Assembly: GCA_937925715.1 (NCBI GenBank)
Contig: CALAMG010000002.1
Span: 1 to 64,000, forward strand
DNA from: an uncultured Collinsella sp.
Lineage (GTDB): Bacteria; Actinomycetota; Coriobacteriia; Coriobacteriales; Coriobacteriaceae
Reading direction: 5' to 3'
DNA length: 64,000 nt
Below, one piece after another: positions 7,068 to 15,358 of the stretch; positions within the stretch are counted from its first letter, which is position 1; every line of letters starts with the position of its first letter. Below the pieces are notes generated by a model. It searched no databases. It was not told where the DNA came from and was given only the letters and a program-made list of their open reading frames with translations. The translations under genes and the position numbers were made by a program.

Positions 7068-8369
7068 ATGGATCAAACGCAGACGGGCAATAGCGCTCCC
7101 CTGCCCATGCAAGCCACTCCCCAACCGGAGCAAATGACCGTTTCACCTGCACAAAAACCCCTAGTAACCATTGTGCACGCATCGGTTGGATCGGGCCACA
7201 AAGCCGCCGCCAACGCGATTGCACAAGCATTTGACCTTATCCGCGGCACCAAAGGAATCCCTGAGGATATTGAGATCGAAGTCCTAGATATCCTCGATTT
7301 TGGACGCATTAGGTTCGATGGTAATAAAACAGCAGCGTCGTTTACCGGCGCCACGCGTCCCATATATGACCTAACCTGGCGATACACGTTTACGGGACAT
7401 CTGCTCTGGGGCGGAGGCACGGCATGGTCACGTATTATGTTCCCTGCCTTCAACGAATATGTCCGCACCCGCAGGCCCATAGCCGTGGTCGCAACACACA
7501 TCACGGCGGCCAACGTCGCTGTGGGTGCCCGCGTCATCACGGGTATCGATTATCCCGTCATCTGCGTACCAACAGACTATGAAGTCGAAGGCTTTTGGCC
7601 CCACAAGGACACCGATCTGTTCTGCGTAGCCAACGAATTTATGGCCGAGACACTTCGCCCCCGTAAAGTTCCCGAGACCAAAATCCGCATTACAGGCATC
7701 CCCATTCGCGCCGGGTTTGATACGGACTACAATCGCGAGGAAGAACTCGAGAAGTTCAATCTCCCCGCTGACAAGACCGTTGTGTTGGTGATGGCCGGTG
7801 CCAGTTTGCCTCAACCGTACGTTCGCTTTCGCGCGGAGATGGACCGCACACTCCCCTTCCTGCGCAGCTTCGAGGACATGCACTTTGTCTTTTTGCCGGG
7901 CAAGGATGAGGAATACGCCACCCGCCTCAAGACGCTCTTCGACGCCATGAAGCTCGAAAACGTCACGGTTCTGGACTACGTGGACGATATGGCAGCCCTC
8001 ATGCACGGCTGCGACCTGGCAATCCTCAAATCGGGCGGACTCACCGTCACCGAATGCCTATGCGCGCATCTGCCGATGATCCTGCTGGGCAAATCATATG
8101 GTCAAGAAAAGGCCAACACCACCATGCTCACCGGAATGGGCGCCAGCATGCATGTCACCACCGCACGAGAACTCATCGTAACCCTGCGCCATCTGCACGA
8201 TCATCCCGAATCACTCAAAGCCCTACTCATCAACGGCGAAGTACTACGCCGCCCCCACGCAGCCGAAGATATAGCCATCGCAACCATGGAGCTCGTAGGC
8301 AAACCCCAAAAGCGCAAACGAGCCTTCTGCCGCTTCTACTGGGGCGAAAAACCAGCGCATATCCGCTAG
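7068..8369 (+). CDS. MGDG-synthase/UgtP-like family 28 glycosyltransferase
   Basis: A 433-aa membrane-associated enzyme that probably adds a sugar from a UDP- or GDP-sugar to diacylglycerol (glycolipid or lipoteichoic-acid anchor). The N-terminal MGDG-synthase domain starts with VTIVHASVGSGHKAAANAI, the lipid-side GSGH loop of the family. The C-terminal GT28 half has ITGIPIR, VLVMAGAS and the donor-binding segment LKSGGLTVTECLCAHLPMIL. About 25 N-terminal residues rich in Gln/Pro precede it. The ATG at 7068 follows AGGGGAG; the upstream extension to 6651 runs through trxB and is spurious. MurG is unlikely because of the MGDG N-domain. Sugar and acceptor are not determinable. Confidence 0.85.
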   Translation: MDQTQTGNSAPLPMQATPQPEQMTVSPAQKPLVTIVHASVGSGHKAAANAIAQAFDLIRGTKGIPEDIEIEVLDILDFGRIRFDGNKTAASFTGATRPIYDLTWRYTFTGHLLWGGGTAWSRIMFPAFNEYVRTRRPIAVVATHITAANVAVGARVITGIDYPVICVPTDYEVEGFWPHKDTDLFCVANEFMAETLRPRKVPETKIRITGIPIRAGFDTDYNREEELEKFNLPADKTVVLVMAGASLPQPYVRFRAEMDRTLPFLRSFEDMHFVFLPGKDEEYATRLKTLFDAMKLENVTVLDYVDDMAALMHGCDLAILKSGGLTVTECLCAHLPMILLGKSYGQEKANTTMLTGMGASMHVTTARELIVTLRHLHDHPESLKALLINGEVLRRPHAAEDIAIATMELVGKPQKRKRAFCRFYWGEKPAHIR

Positions 8370-8382
8370 CGTCTTAGCGTCC

Positions 8383-8486
8383 GCTGCTCGGCGGGAGCCG
8401 CCCATATATCATTCCATGCTCAAACATTCTCGCTGCGCTGCGAAACTGCGCGTGGAACGATATATGGGCGGCTCCCGCCGAGCAGC
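8383..8486. repeat. Palindromic element A (constant 36-nt loop)
   Basis: Arms 8383-8416 and 8453-8486 are inverse complements at 33 of 34 positions. The 36-nt centre 8417-8452 begins TGCTCAAACATTCTCGC. That centre is identical, inverted, in element B. Weaker complementarity continues outward to the stop codon of the glycosyltransferase gene (8367-8369). It may also act as the transcription terminator for that gene. See findings. Confidence 0.9.
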
Positions 8487-8563
8487 TACGTTTACGTGCT
8501 AGCAGTTACACCAGATTCCCCACCATTAGAACCTGCAAAGGCAAAACCTGAAAATATTAATAC

Positions 8564-8612
8564 AGTTAGCCGATGCGACAAAGGAGGTATCCCTTTATCG
8601 CATCGGCTAACT
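8564..8612. repeat. Hairpin between palindromic elements A and B
   Basis: A 15-bp perfect stem (8564-8578 with 8598-8612), a single mismatch, five further pairs (AAAGG/CCTTT) and a 7-nt loop AGGTATC. No clear T-tract follows on the plus strand (AGAAAGATTGTTTTATC). It could be a weak terminator or part of the composite element. Confidence 0.75.
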
Positions 8613-8643
8613 AGAAAGATTGTTTTATCTCAATCATGTAGCC

Positions 8644-8741
8644 CTTTCGCCTGAGCCCCATACATATCGTCCCGCGCGCAGTTTCGCAGCGCAGCGAGAA
8701 TGTTTGAGCACGGGATGATATGTATGGGGCTCAGGCGAAAG
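8644..8741. repeat. Palindromic element B (constant 36-nt loop, inverted)
   Basis: Arms 8644-8674 and 8711-8741 are inverse complements at 30 of 31 positions. The centre 8675-8710 is the exact reverse complement (36/36) of the centre of element A. The arms differ from those of A at many positions yet remain self-complementary. Confidence 0.9.
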
Positions 8742-8759
8742 CGGGATCCATGCGCCCCT

Positions 8760-8811
8760 GCGAAGCGAGAATGTTTGAGCATGGAATGATATGTGTGAGA
8801 GGCGGGCGGGA
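8760..8811. repeat. Truncated copy of the A/B element
   Basis: Positions 8760-8781 match the last 22 nt of the element B centre with one mismatch. The following arm (8782-8811) resembles the right arms of A and B. No complementary left arm is present, so this copy is broken. Confidence 0.7.
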
Positions 8812-8826
8812 GGGATACGAGTACCC

Positions 8827-9270
8827 CTAGGCGACGCCGCTGGAGCCGAAGCCTCCGTTGCCTCGGTCGGTTACGTCTAGTTCTTCTACTTCTATGAGGT
8901 TGACCGTGGGGACTTCTTGGATGACGAGTTGGGCTATGCGGTCGCCTTTGTTGATTTGGATGTTGTTGGAGGGATCCAGGTTGATGAGGATAACCTTGAG
9001 TTCTCCTCGGTAGTGGGCGTCGATGAGGCCCGGCGTGTTGACTATAGACAGGCCCTGCTTAATGGCCAAGCCGCTGCGGGGCTGGACAAAGCCGGCGTAG
9101 CCATCGGGCAGGGCGATGGCCAGCCCAGTAGACACCAGACGGCGTTCGAAGGGCTTCAGGACGCAGTCCTCGTTGGAGCGCAGATCCAAGCCGGCATCGG
9201 TGGGATGGGCGTATTTGGGAAGCTCGACGGTGGGATCGAGACGCTTTATGTTGAGGGTAATGTTGGACAT
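8827..9270 (-). CDS. dut: dUTP diphosphatase
   Basis: A 147-aa trimeric dUTPase: hydrolyses dUTP to dUMP, keeping uracil out of DNA and feeding thymidylate synthesis. The five family motifs are visible: AGLDLRS, PRSGLA, GLIDAHYRGEL, the GDRIAQLVI strand and the C-terminal P-loop-like RGNGGFGSSG. Length is normal. It starts 4 nt after nrdR and is transcribed with it, joining nucleotide-pool functions. Confidence 0.95.
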   Translation of the reverse strand: MSNITLNIKRLDPTVELPKYAHPTDAGLDLRSNEDCVLKPFERRLVSTGLAIALPDGYAGFVQPRSGLAIKQGLSIVNTPGLIDAHYRGELKVILINLDPSNNIQINKGDRIAQLVIQEVPTVNLIEVEELDVTDRGNGGFGSSGVA

Positions 9271-9274
9271 GGAA

Positions 9275-9718
9275 TCACCTTAGCTTGTCGAGCTCTTGCA
9301 GAAACTCATCGACGTCTTTGAAATCGCGGTAGACCGAGGCAAAGCGGATGTACGCCACCTTGTCGATCTTGGCCAAGCGCTTGAGCACCATGTCACCCAA
9401 CTCATGGGACGTGACGGCCGTCAGCGTGCGAGAGCGCAGCTCGACCTCGATGTCGTCGATAATCTCATTGAGCTTCTTAGTGTCGATATCGCGCTTGATG
9501 GTGGCGCGCATCAAGCCGACGAGCAGCTTATTCCGATCGAACCGCTGCTTGGTTCCGTCCGACTTAATGACCTCGATTGGGTCTTCGCATCGCTCGAACG
9601 TTGTAAAGCGGTAGTTACACGAGCAACATTCGCGACGGCGCTTGATGGTGTTATTTGACTCCTGCATACGGGAATCAACGACGCGGGTATGTGCCTTGCC
9701 GCATTTGGGACAGCGCAT
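9275..9718 (-). CDS. nrdR: Transcriptional repressor NrdR
   Basis: A 147-aa repressor of ribonucleotide reductase genes that senses ATP/dATP. N-terminal zinc ribbon with CPKC (residues 3-6) and CCSC, followed by an ATP-cone (residues about 46-136: IEVIKSDGTKQRFDRNKL). Length matches the family. A good AGGAGG-type site precedes the start. No nrd genes are in the window. Dut lies immediately downstream. Confidence 0.95.
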   Translation of the reverse strand: MRCPKCGKAHTRVVDSRMQESNNTIKRRRECCSCNYRFTTFERCEDPIEVIKSDGTKQRFDRNKLLVGLMRATIKRDIDTKKLNEIIDDIEVELRSRTLTAVTSHELGDMVLKRLAKIDKVAYIRFASVYRDFKDVDEFLQELDKLR

Positions 9719-9769
9719 GGTACCTCCTCTTAGACGATAACAAGGGTACCATGCGCAGCGCGATAATGA

Positions 9770-10222
9770 TTACGAACGAGCAGGAACCTTAAGATGCGCA
9801 CCGGCGGCGAGCGAACCATGCTCCAGATGATTGACGTTACGAATCATGTCGGAAGTCTCTTGCGTGGAAAGGCCATCGATTGGATATTCCTCGGCAAGCG
9901 ACCAAAGAGAATCACCAGGCTGAACGCGAATGGTCTCGTAGGTAACGTTGGAAACGGACTCGGCATACGCGGCGTGACGAGCGCTAAAGACAGACGTAGC
10001 GAGGACAAAAAAGAGCATGAGCGCAACGGTGACGGCAACAATCGTCGAGACCTTCAGGGCAGCGGGAGTCGGCGCGGCAACAGCATACTGAGTGCGAGCA
10101 GACTTTACGGGCAAAGGCTGATAACCGGAACGTCCACCCTTGACAACAGTAAAAGCGGGCGCGGCAGGCGTCTCGAGCTTAAGGGCGAGGTTTCCCTGGA
10201 CCATATTCGTTGCGTTCATCAT
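9770..10222 (-). CDS. LysM-domain membrane protein, YneA-like (probable SOS-induced division suppressor)
   Basis: A 150-aa protein with a basic cytoplasmic N-terminus (1-56), one transmembrane segment (about 57-80) and an extracytoplasmic LysM domain (about 97-147: IRVQPGDSLWSLAEEY ... HLKVPA). It is divergent from lexA, as B. subtilis yneA is, and yneA also encodes a TM-plus-LysM protein that blocks division after DNA damage. A TTGACA / ATAATA promoter with an SOS box in its spacer precedes it. Start codons at 10222 and 10219 share one GAGGAG site. The division-blocking role is inferred from architecture and location; N-terminal sequence is not recognisably YneA. Confidence 0.7.
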   Translation of the reverse strand: MMNATNMVQGNLALKLETPAAPAFTVVKGGRSGYQPLPVKSARTQYAVAAPTPAALKVSTIVAVTVALMLFFVLATSVFSARHAAYAESVSNVTYETIRVQPGDSLWSLAEEYPIDGLSTQETSDMIRNVNHLEHGSLAAGAHLKVPARS

Positions 10223-10289
10223 GTTCTCCTCTCGCGTGTTTTGCTGAGAACAGTTTTATCAAGCCGCGCGGACAAAAATGTCTAGCGCG

Positions 10290-10359
10290 AGAACGAATGT
10301 TCGGTTATTATTATCTTCGAACAGTTGTTCCTGTCAAGCAAAATTCGAACATTTGTTTG
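10290..10359. promoter_or_regulatory. Three SOS (LexA) boxes in the lexA/LysM intergenic region
   Basis: AGAAC-GAAT-GTTCG (10290-10303), CGAAC-AGTT-GTTCC (10318-10331) and CGAAC-ATTT-GTTTG (10346-10359) fit the Gram-positive CGAAC-N4-GTTCG box. Their starts are exactly 28 bp apart. On the minus strand TTGACA (10330-10335) and ATAATA (17-bp spacer) bracket the middle box. A plausible but weak lexA promoter is TTCGAA/CAAAAT (10317-10322, 10340-10345). Confidence 0.85.
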
Positions 10360-10382
10360 ACATGGGTAGAGAGGATGCCCTG

Positions 10383-11027
10383 ATGGCTCGCAAAATTACC
10401 AAGCGTCAGCAGCAAATTTACGACTTCATCAAGGAATATCAGCAGGAGAAGGGTTATCCGCCCAGCGTGCGCGAGATGGCTTCTGCCGTGGGCCTTTCCT
10501 CCCCCAGCACCGTGCACGCCCATCTATCTGCTCTGGAGGCGCGCGGGCTACTCAAGCGCGATGCCACCAAACCGCGCGCCCTGGAACTCTTTAACGAGGA
10601 CGGTTCCTCTGTCTCAATTTCTAAATCTGACGAGCCCACCGCACCTCGCGGAACGGTCTCGCTACCGCTCGTTGGTCGCGTCGCGGCTGGGATTCCCATT
10701 CTGGCCGAGCAGAATATTGAAGACACTTTTACTATCCCGACCGAAATCGCCACCGATCAGGGTTCCTTTATCCTTGAGGTGCATGGGAGCTCAATGATCA
10801 ATGTCGGCATCTTCAATGGCGATTACATCATCGTCCGTGAACAAAAGAGTGCCATGAACGGCGAAATTGTCGTGGCCATGATTGATGGTTCAGCGACCGT
10901 CAAGACGTTCTACAAGGAGCAGGGACGCGTGCGCCTGCAGCCCGAGAATGACACCATGGAGCCTATCTATGCAACGAATCCCGTTATCTTGGGCAAAGTC
11001 GTCGGCTCGATGCGCCGGTTCTCGTAA
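10383..11027 (+). CDS. lexA: SOS repressor LexA
   Basis: A 214-aa dimeric repressor of DNA-damage genes that cleaves itself on activated RecA. N-terminal winged helix (about 1-65; PPSVREMASAVGLSSPSTVHAHL), cleavage site Ala102-Gly103 in VAAGIP, catalytic Ser137 (HGSSM) and Lys174 (SATVK). The ATG at 10383 starts the conserved MARKITKRQ sequence; an in-frame ATG at 10362 is possible but less likely. Three SOS boxes precede it, and the recA promoter in this window carries another. Its stop overlaps the start of the next gene (TAATG). Confidence 0.97.
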   Translation: MARKITKRQQQIYDFIKEYQQEKGYPPSVREMASAVGLSSPSTVHAHLSALEARGLLKRDATKPRALELFNEDGSSVSISKSDEPTAPRGTVSLPLVGRVAAGIPILAEQNIEDTFTIPTEIATDQGSFILEVHGSSMINVGIFNGDYIIVREQKSAMNGEIVVAMIDGSATVKTFYKEQGRVRLQPENDTMEPIYATNPVILGKVVGSMRRFS

Positions 11028-11731
11028 TGCAAAAACGCATCACTATCTTTGATACCGTCCGCGGGTTTACGATGATTTCAATGGCAGGTTTTCACGCTTG
11101 CTACGATCTCGCCTACCTGTACGGCTGGGATATGCCCTGGTTTACCCAGACTGTCTTTCAAGACATCTGGCGCGCCAGCATCAGCTGGGTATTTTTGTTT
11201 ATCGCGGGTTGGATGTGCACCCTTTCACGCAACAATATCAAACGTGCCGCCAAATACGCCTTAGCAGCACTCGTCGTCTGGTTGGCAACAACACTTGTCT
11301 CAGTAGACGATTCGGTTAATTTTGGCATCATCTACTGCATGGCCGCATGTACCGGCATCGTGGCGTTGACCGATCCCGTCCTTAAGAAGATATCGGCGAG
11401 ATGGGGCATGTCCCTATGCCTTTTGTTGTTTGCCCTCACCTGGAGCATCCCCAAAACGATCTACCCTGTCCCCCACCTGGCGTGGCTGGGATTTCCGAGC
11501 CCTGGGTTTGTCTCAGGTGATTACTACCCCATCATCCCGTTTTTCTTTATGTATCTTGCAGGATACTACGCCGCACACATAGCGAAGGGAATCGATAAGA
11601 CCGTCCCTAGCTGGGCCTACGCCAATCCCGTCCCGGCGCTCGCCAGCCTTGGACGTCACGCACTCCCCTTTTATCTGCTGCATCAGCCCATTATTCTGGG
11701 CTTTTTGGAGCTCGTCTACTCGGTGCGATAA
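11027..11731 (+). CDS. DUF1624 membrane protein (heparan-alpha-glucosaminide N-acetyltransferase-like)
   Basis: A 234-aa protein with about seven hydrophobic segments. The N-terminal RITIFDTVRGFTMISMAGFHACYDL fits the DUF1624/acyltransferase-3-like family in which an early conserved Asp/Arg and His face the membrane site; the C-terminal LGRHALPFYLLHQPI is also conserved there. The substrate is unknown. It is translationally coupled to lexA (TAATG overlap), so it may be SOS-co-transcribed. Its last 16 nt overlap the 3' end of the opposing hflX gene. Confidence 0.75.
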   Translation: MQKRITIFDTVRGFTMISMAGFHACYDLAYLYGWDMPWFTQTVFQDIWRASISWVFLFIAGWMCTLSRNNIKRAAKYALAALVVWLATTLVSVDDSVNFGIIYCMAACTGIVALTDPVLKKISARWGMSLCLLLFALTWSIPKTIYPVPHLAWLGFPSPGFVSGDYYPIIPFFFMYLAGYYAAHIAKGIDKTVPSWAYANPVPALASLGRHALPFYLLHQPIILGFLELVYSVR

Positions 11732-13005
11732 CGCTCTAGACGTGGCGCGATTCGGGCCGGCAACTTCGCCACAATGCGAACTCCGTCCTCTAGATATTCC
11801 TCATGCAGAAGGGTTCCCTGCTCATGCACCAACGTGATGAGGGCGCCCTCACGATACGGGATATCAGCGGAGAGCAACACATCGGTGGCAGCCGCCTCAC
11901 GAGCAATACGGTCGACGAGATCGTCGAGTCCCTCGCCCGTCTGGGCCGAGAACAGCACGGCCTCGGGATAGCGACGACGGAAACTTAATCGATCAACGCT
12001 ATCGAGAAGATCGATTTTATTGAATACGGTCAGCGTTAGGCGCTCTCCGGCGCCGATCTCATCAAGCACGCGGTCGACAGCCTCCAGCTGCCGTTCATAG
12101 TCCTCGTCAGACGCATCTACGACTTTGAGAATTAGATCGGCACCCAAAACCTCGGACAGCGTCGATTTAAAGGCATCGATAAGACCATGCGGCAGCTTTT
12201 GAATAAAGCCGACGGTATCGGTAATCGTCATTCCGCGACCGCCGGGCAGGCGATACGAACGCGTCGTCGGGTCGAGCGTAGCAAACAGCTTGTCCTGCGA
12301 AAGTACCGTAGAGCCGGTAAGACGATTGAGCAACGTCGATTTACCGGCATTGGTATAACCGGCTAACGCGACGCGAAACGCCGGTGACTCAATGCGGCTC
12401 TTGGATTGAACATCGCGACGCTGTTCAACCTGCTTGAGCTCACGACGAAGCGCAGCGATCTTATTACGAATAAGGCGACGGTCGACCTCGAGCTGACTTT
12501 CGCCCTGACCAAAGCGCGAGCCGATGCCGCCGCGCGTCTGTTCCTTGGCGAGATGACTCCACATGCCACGCAGACGAGGCAACAAATATTGAAGCTGTGC
12601 CAGCTGTACCTGTAGGCGTCCCTCACGCGTCTGAGCATGAAGGCCAAAGATATCCAAGATCAGTGCAGTACGATCGATAATCTTTACCGGCTCGCCCACG
12701 GCTTTCTCCAAATAGGATTGCTGCGAGGGCGTCAGGTCGTCGTCAAAAATAACGACATCGGCATCCATGCGATGTACCAGGCCGCACAGCTCTTCAACCT
12801 TACCGGAACCGATAAACGATTTAGGATACGGCTTTACCAAACGCTGCGATAAGCGTGCCACGCACTGGGCACCAGCCGTGTGGGCAAGACGCTCCAGCTC
12901 ATCAAGCGAGCGATCGAGCGGCCATACATTGTCGCGCCATTCAACACCAACCAAAATGGCACGCTCGGGCTCGGGTGCCGTGGGAACAAGAGGAAAACGG
13001 GCCAT
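11716..13005 (-). CDS. hflX: GTPase HflX
   Basis: A 429-aa GTPase that binds ribosomes and splits or rescues stalled 70S particles. The N-terminal HflX domain includes the IGSGKVEEL glycine-rich motif, then a helical linker (LARLRGMWSHL-type, ERQRDV). The GTPase domain has G1 GYTNAGKST, G3 DTVGF and G4 NKID. A short C-terminal domain follows. It is the last gene of the rny-miaB-miaA run; its start overlaps the miaA stop by 1 nt (TAATG), with GAGG 7 nt upstream. Its 3' end overlaps the convergent DUF1624 gene by 16 nt. Confidence 0.95.
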   Translation of the reverse strand: MARFPLVPTAPEPERAILVGVEWRDNVWPLDRSLDELERLAHTAGAQCVARLSQRLVKPYPKSFIGSGKVEELCGLVHRMDADVVIFDDDLTPSQQSYLEKAVGEPVKIIDRTALILDIFGLHAQTREGRLQVQLAQLQYLLPRLRGMWSHLAKEQTRGGIGSRFGQGESQLEVDRRLIRNKIAALRRELKQVEQRRDVQSKSRIESPAFRVALAGYTNAGKSTLLNRLTGSTVLSQDKLFATLDPTTRSYRLPGGRGMTITDTVGFIQKLPHGLIDAFKSTLSEVLGADLILKVVDASDEDYERQLEAVDRVLDEIGAGERLTLTVFNKIDLLDSVDRLSFRRRYPEAVLFSAQTGEGLDDLVDRIAREAAATDVLLSADIPYREGALITLVHEQGTLLHEEYLEDGVRIVAKLPARIAPRLERYRTE

Positions 13006-13943
13006 TAGGCAGCCTCAATACGATGCAGGATATCCTCAACGACCTCATCGATCGTAAATTTATCCATATCAAACCACACGATACGGTCATCGCGCTTAAA
13101 CCACGAAAGCTGACGCTTGGCATAACGACGCGAACGCATCTTGATGAGTTCGCGAGCCTCATCCATGCTCATCACACCATTGAAAGCATCGATGATCTCT
13201 TTATAGCCAATTGCCTGCATCGACGTCAGGGCATCTCCCAGCCCCTGGCCCATAAGACCGCGAACCTCATCGACAAGGCCCTGTTCAAACATCAGATCGA
13301 CACGCAGGTTAATGCGCTCGTAGAGCACCTCGCGATTACGCGTCAGACCAAACCATAGAGCATGATAATGCTCGCGCGGAACACTAAACTGACTTTTTTG
13401 CTGTGCATAGGAGATACCATCATCATGCATCTCGAGCGCACGAATCACACGGCGCACGTTATGGGGATGAATAACAGCAGCCGATTCTGGGTCGCGCTCG
13501 GCAAGCAGGGCATGAAGTTCTTCCTCGCCAATACGCTCGGCAAGCTCCTGATAGCCCACACGGCGATCGTCCTCAAGTTCACCCGAGGGAAAGTCCATCT
13601 CATCGAGGGCGGCCTTGAGATACAGCCCCGTACCTCCGCAAAAAACCGGCAGGCAATCCGAACCAAGGAGACGTTCAACATGCGCGCGAGCGTCAGCCTG
13701 ATAAAGCGCAGCAGAATATGCCACACCCGGCTCTACAATGTCGACGAGACGCAGCGGCGCCGTACACTCATCGGGCGCCATCTTTGCGGTACCGATGTCC
13801 ATGCCGCGATAGATTTGCATCGCATCGCACGACAGCACTTCGGACGAAAGACGAGCGGCCAAACGGTCGGCAACATCACTCTTACCAACCGCCGTCGGAC
13901 CGACGATCGCAACGGCGGAAAGACCTGCCCCGGGAGAAACCAT
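13005..13943 (-). CDS. miaA: tRNA dimethylallyltransferase
   Basis: A 312-aa enzyme that adds a dimethylallyl group to A37 of tRNAs reading UNN codons, the substrate for MiaB. P-loop VGPTAVGKSD near residue 15, DAMQIYRGMDIGTAK (about 40-54), FCGGTGLYLKA, and the C-terminal AIGYKEI and RSRRYAKRQLSWF segments. Normal length. It overlaps miaB and hflX by 1 nt each (TAATG), so the three are translationally coupled, matching the shared pathway. Confidence 0.97.
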   Translation of the reverse strand: MVSPGAGLSAVAIVGPTAVGKSDVADRLAARLSSEVLSCDAMQIYRGMDIGTAKMAPDECTAPLRLVDIVEPGVAYSAALYQADARAHVERLLGSDCLPVFCGGTGLYLKAALDEMDFPSGELEDDRRVGYQELAERIGEEELHALLAERDPESAAVIHPHNVRRVIRALEMHDDGISYAQQKSQFSVPREHYHALWFGLTRNREVLYERINLRVDLMFEQGLVDEVRGLMGQGLGDALTSMQAIGYKEIIDAFNGVMSMDEARELIKMRSRRYAKRQLSWFKRDDRIVWFDMDKFTIDEVVEDILHRIEAA

Positions 13944-15313
13944 TAGCGCGGCTCGCCCACAACGGAGCCGGACAAATACCAGGTCTTGGCAACGTCAACG
14001 TCCACATCAACGATCTTGCCAACAAGCTGATCGATGCTGTAACCCTCGGGGATAGGCGCATGCACGGTCTGATTCTTGGGACTCTTGCCCAGCAGGACCG
14101 CGTCGTTCTTTTTACTCGTTCCCTCAATGAGCGCCGGAACCACAGTATGAAGCTCACCCTGGTTATACTCGTGTGCCGTGGTCTCGATAACCTTAACCAG
14201 GCGGTTGAAACGCTCGAGAATAACCTCATGCGGCGTAGGATCGTCAATCTCTGCGGCCGGGGTACCGGCGCGCTTGGAATAAATGAAGGTATAGGCCTGG
14301 GCATAGCGGACCGTCTCGGCAAGCGAGAGCGTCTGCTCAAAGTCTTCTTCAGTCTCGCCCGGGAAGCCAACGATAATGTCGGTCGAGAGCGCGATATCGG
14401 GCATACGGTTGCGAATGCGATCGACCAGGCCCAGATAGTCCTCGCGTGTATAACGGCGATTCATCTCTTTGAGGATCCGCGTCGAACCTGACTGGACGGC
14501 CAGGTGCAGCTGCGGCATAACAGCAGGCGTCTCGGCCATGGCGTCGATGGTCTCGGGCAGCAGATCCTTGGGATGCGAAGACGTAAAGAAGATGCGCTCC
14601 ACACCCGTATCGCCCACGGCACGCAGCAGATCGGCAAAACGCGGCTTGCCAAACAGATCGCGACCATATGAGTTAACGTTTTGGCCCAGCAGCGTAATCT
14701 CACGCACGCCCTGGCGCACCAAACCGGTCACCTCGTCGACAATCTCCTCGAAGGGGCGGCTCTTTTCGCGACCGCGAACGTACGGCACGATGCAATAGGT
14801 GCAGAAATTATTGCAGCCCGTCATGATGGGCACCCAGGCGTGATACTGAGTCTCGCGATGCCACGGCATGCTCATGGCATCCGTATCCTCATGCTCATTG
14901 GTGCGGATATGACGCTTGCCGTCCAGGAACGCCTCGGCAATGAGCTCGGCCACATGCGCGATGGAATGCGTGCCAAAGATGACATTGACGTTATCGACGT
15001 TGGTGAGCAGACCCTCGCCATCGCGCTGCGCGATGCAACCACCAACGGCAACCACGCGCTTGCCCGAAGGCGAAGGCGGCAGGCTTTTGCAGGAATTGCA
15101 CTGACCGTACAGGCGCGTATCGGCAGCCTCGCGCACACAGCACGTCATGAACACAACGATATCGGCATGCTCGGGATCGAGCGCCATGAGGCAGCCATAC
15201 GAATCAAGCAGGCCACTCACACGCTCGGAGTCGTGCTGATTCATCTGGCAGCCAAATGTGCGGATAAAGTAGGTTTTACCGGCAAGAATATCGCGTACGG
15301 AACGCTGGTCCAT
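13943..15313 (-). CDS. miaB: tRNA-2-methylthio-N6-dimethylallyladenosine synthase
   Basis: A 456-aa radical SAM methylthiotransferase that converts i6A37 to ms2i6A37 in tRNA. N-terminal UPF0004 domain with the three auxiliary-cluster Cys (TFGCQMNQHDSE, TCCVREAA, VGGCIAQR), the radical SAM CNNFCTYCIVPYVRGRE motif, and a C-terminal TRAM domain. AGGA lies 9 nt from the ATG at 15313 and only 3 nt from a second ATG at 15319, so the shorter start is preferred. It supplies the step after MiaA, encoded next. Two paralogues, rimO and mtaB, are also in the window. Confidence 0.97.
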   Translation of the reverse strand: MDQRSVRDILAGKTYFIRTFGCQMNQHDSERVSGLLDSYGCLMALDPEHADIVVFMTCCVREAADTRLYGQCNSCKSLPPSPSGKRVVAVGGCIAQRDGEGLLTNVDNVNVIFGTHSIAHVAELIAEAFLDGKRHIRTNEHEDTDAMSMPWHRETQYHAWVPIMTGCNNFCTYCIVPYVRGREKSRPFEEIVDEVTGLVRQGVREITLLGQNVNSYGRDLFGKPRFADLLRAVGDTGVERIFFTSSHPKDLLPETIDAMAETPAVMPQLHLAVQSGSTRILKEMNRRYTREDYLGLVDRIRNRMPDIALSTDIIVGFPGETEEDFEQTLSLAETVRYAQAYTFIYSKRAGTPAAEIDDPTPHEVILERFNRLVKVIETTAHEYNQGELHTVVPALIEGTSKKNDAVLLGKSPKNQTVHAPIPEGYSIDQLVGKIVDVDVDVAKTWYLSGSVVGEPR

Positions 15314-15358
15314 GTGCATAAGTCCTAACGATGGGGAGCGAAACGAGGCAAGCAGAAG

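Noticed and set aside
8367..8826. Regarding the 8.4-8.8 kb palindromes as ordinary terminators or a CRISPR array
   Set aside because: Stems of more than 30 bp with 36-nt constant loops and no T-tracts are not typical terminators, and there are no regularly spaced direct repeats.
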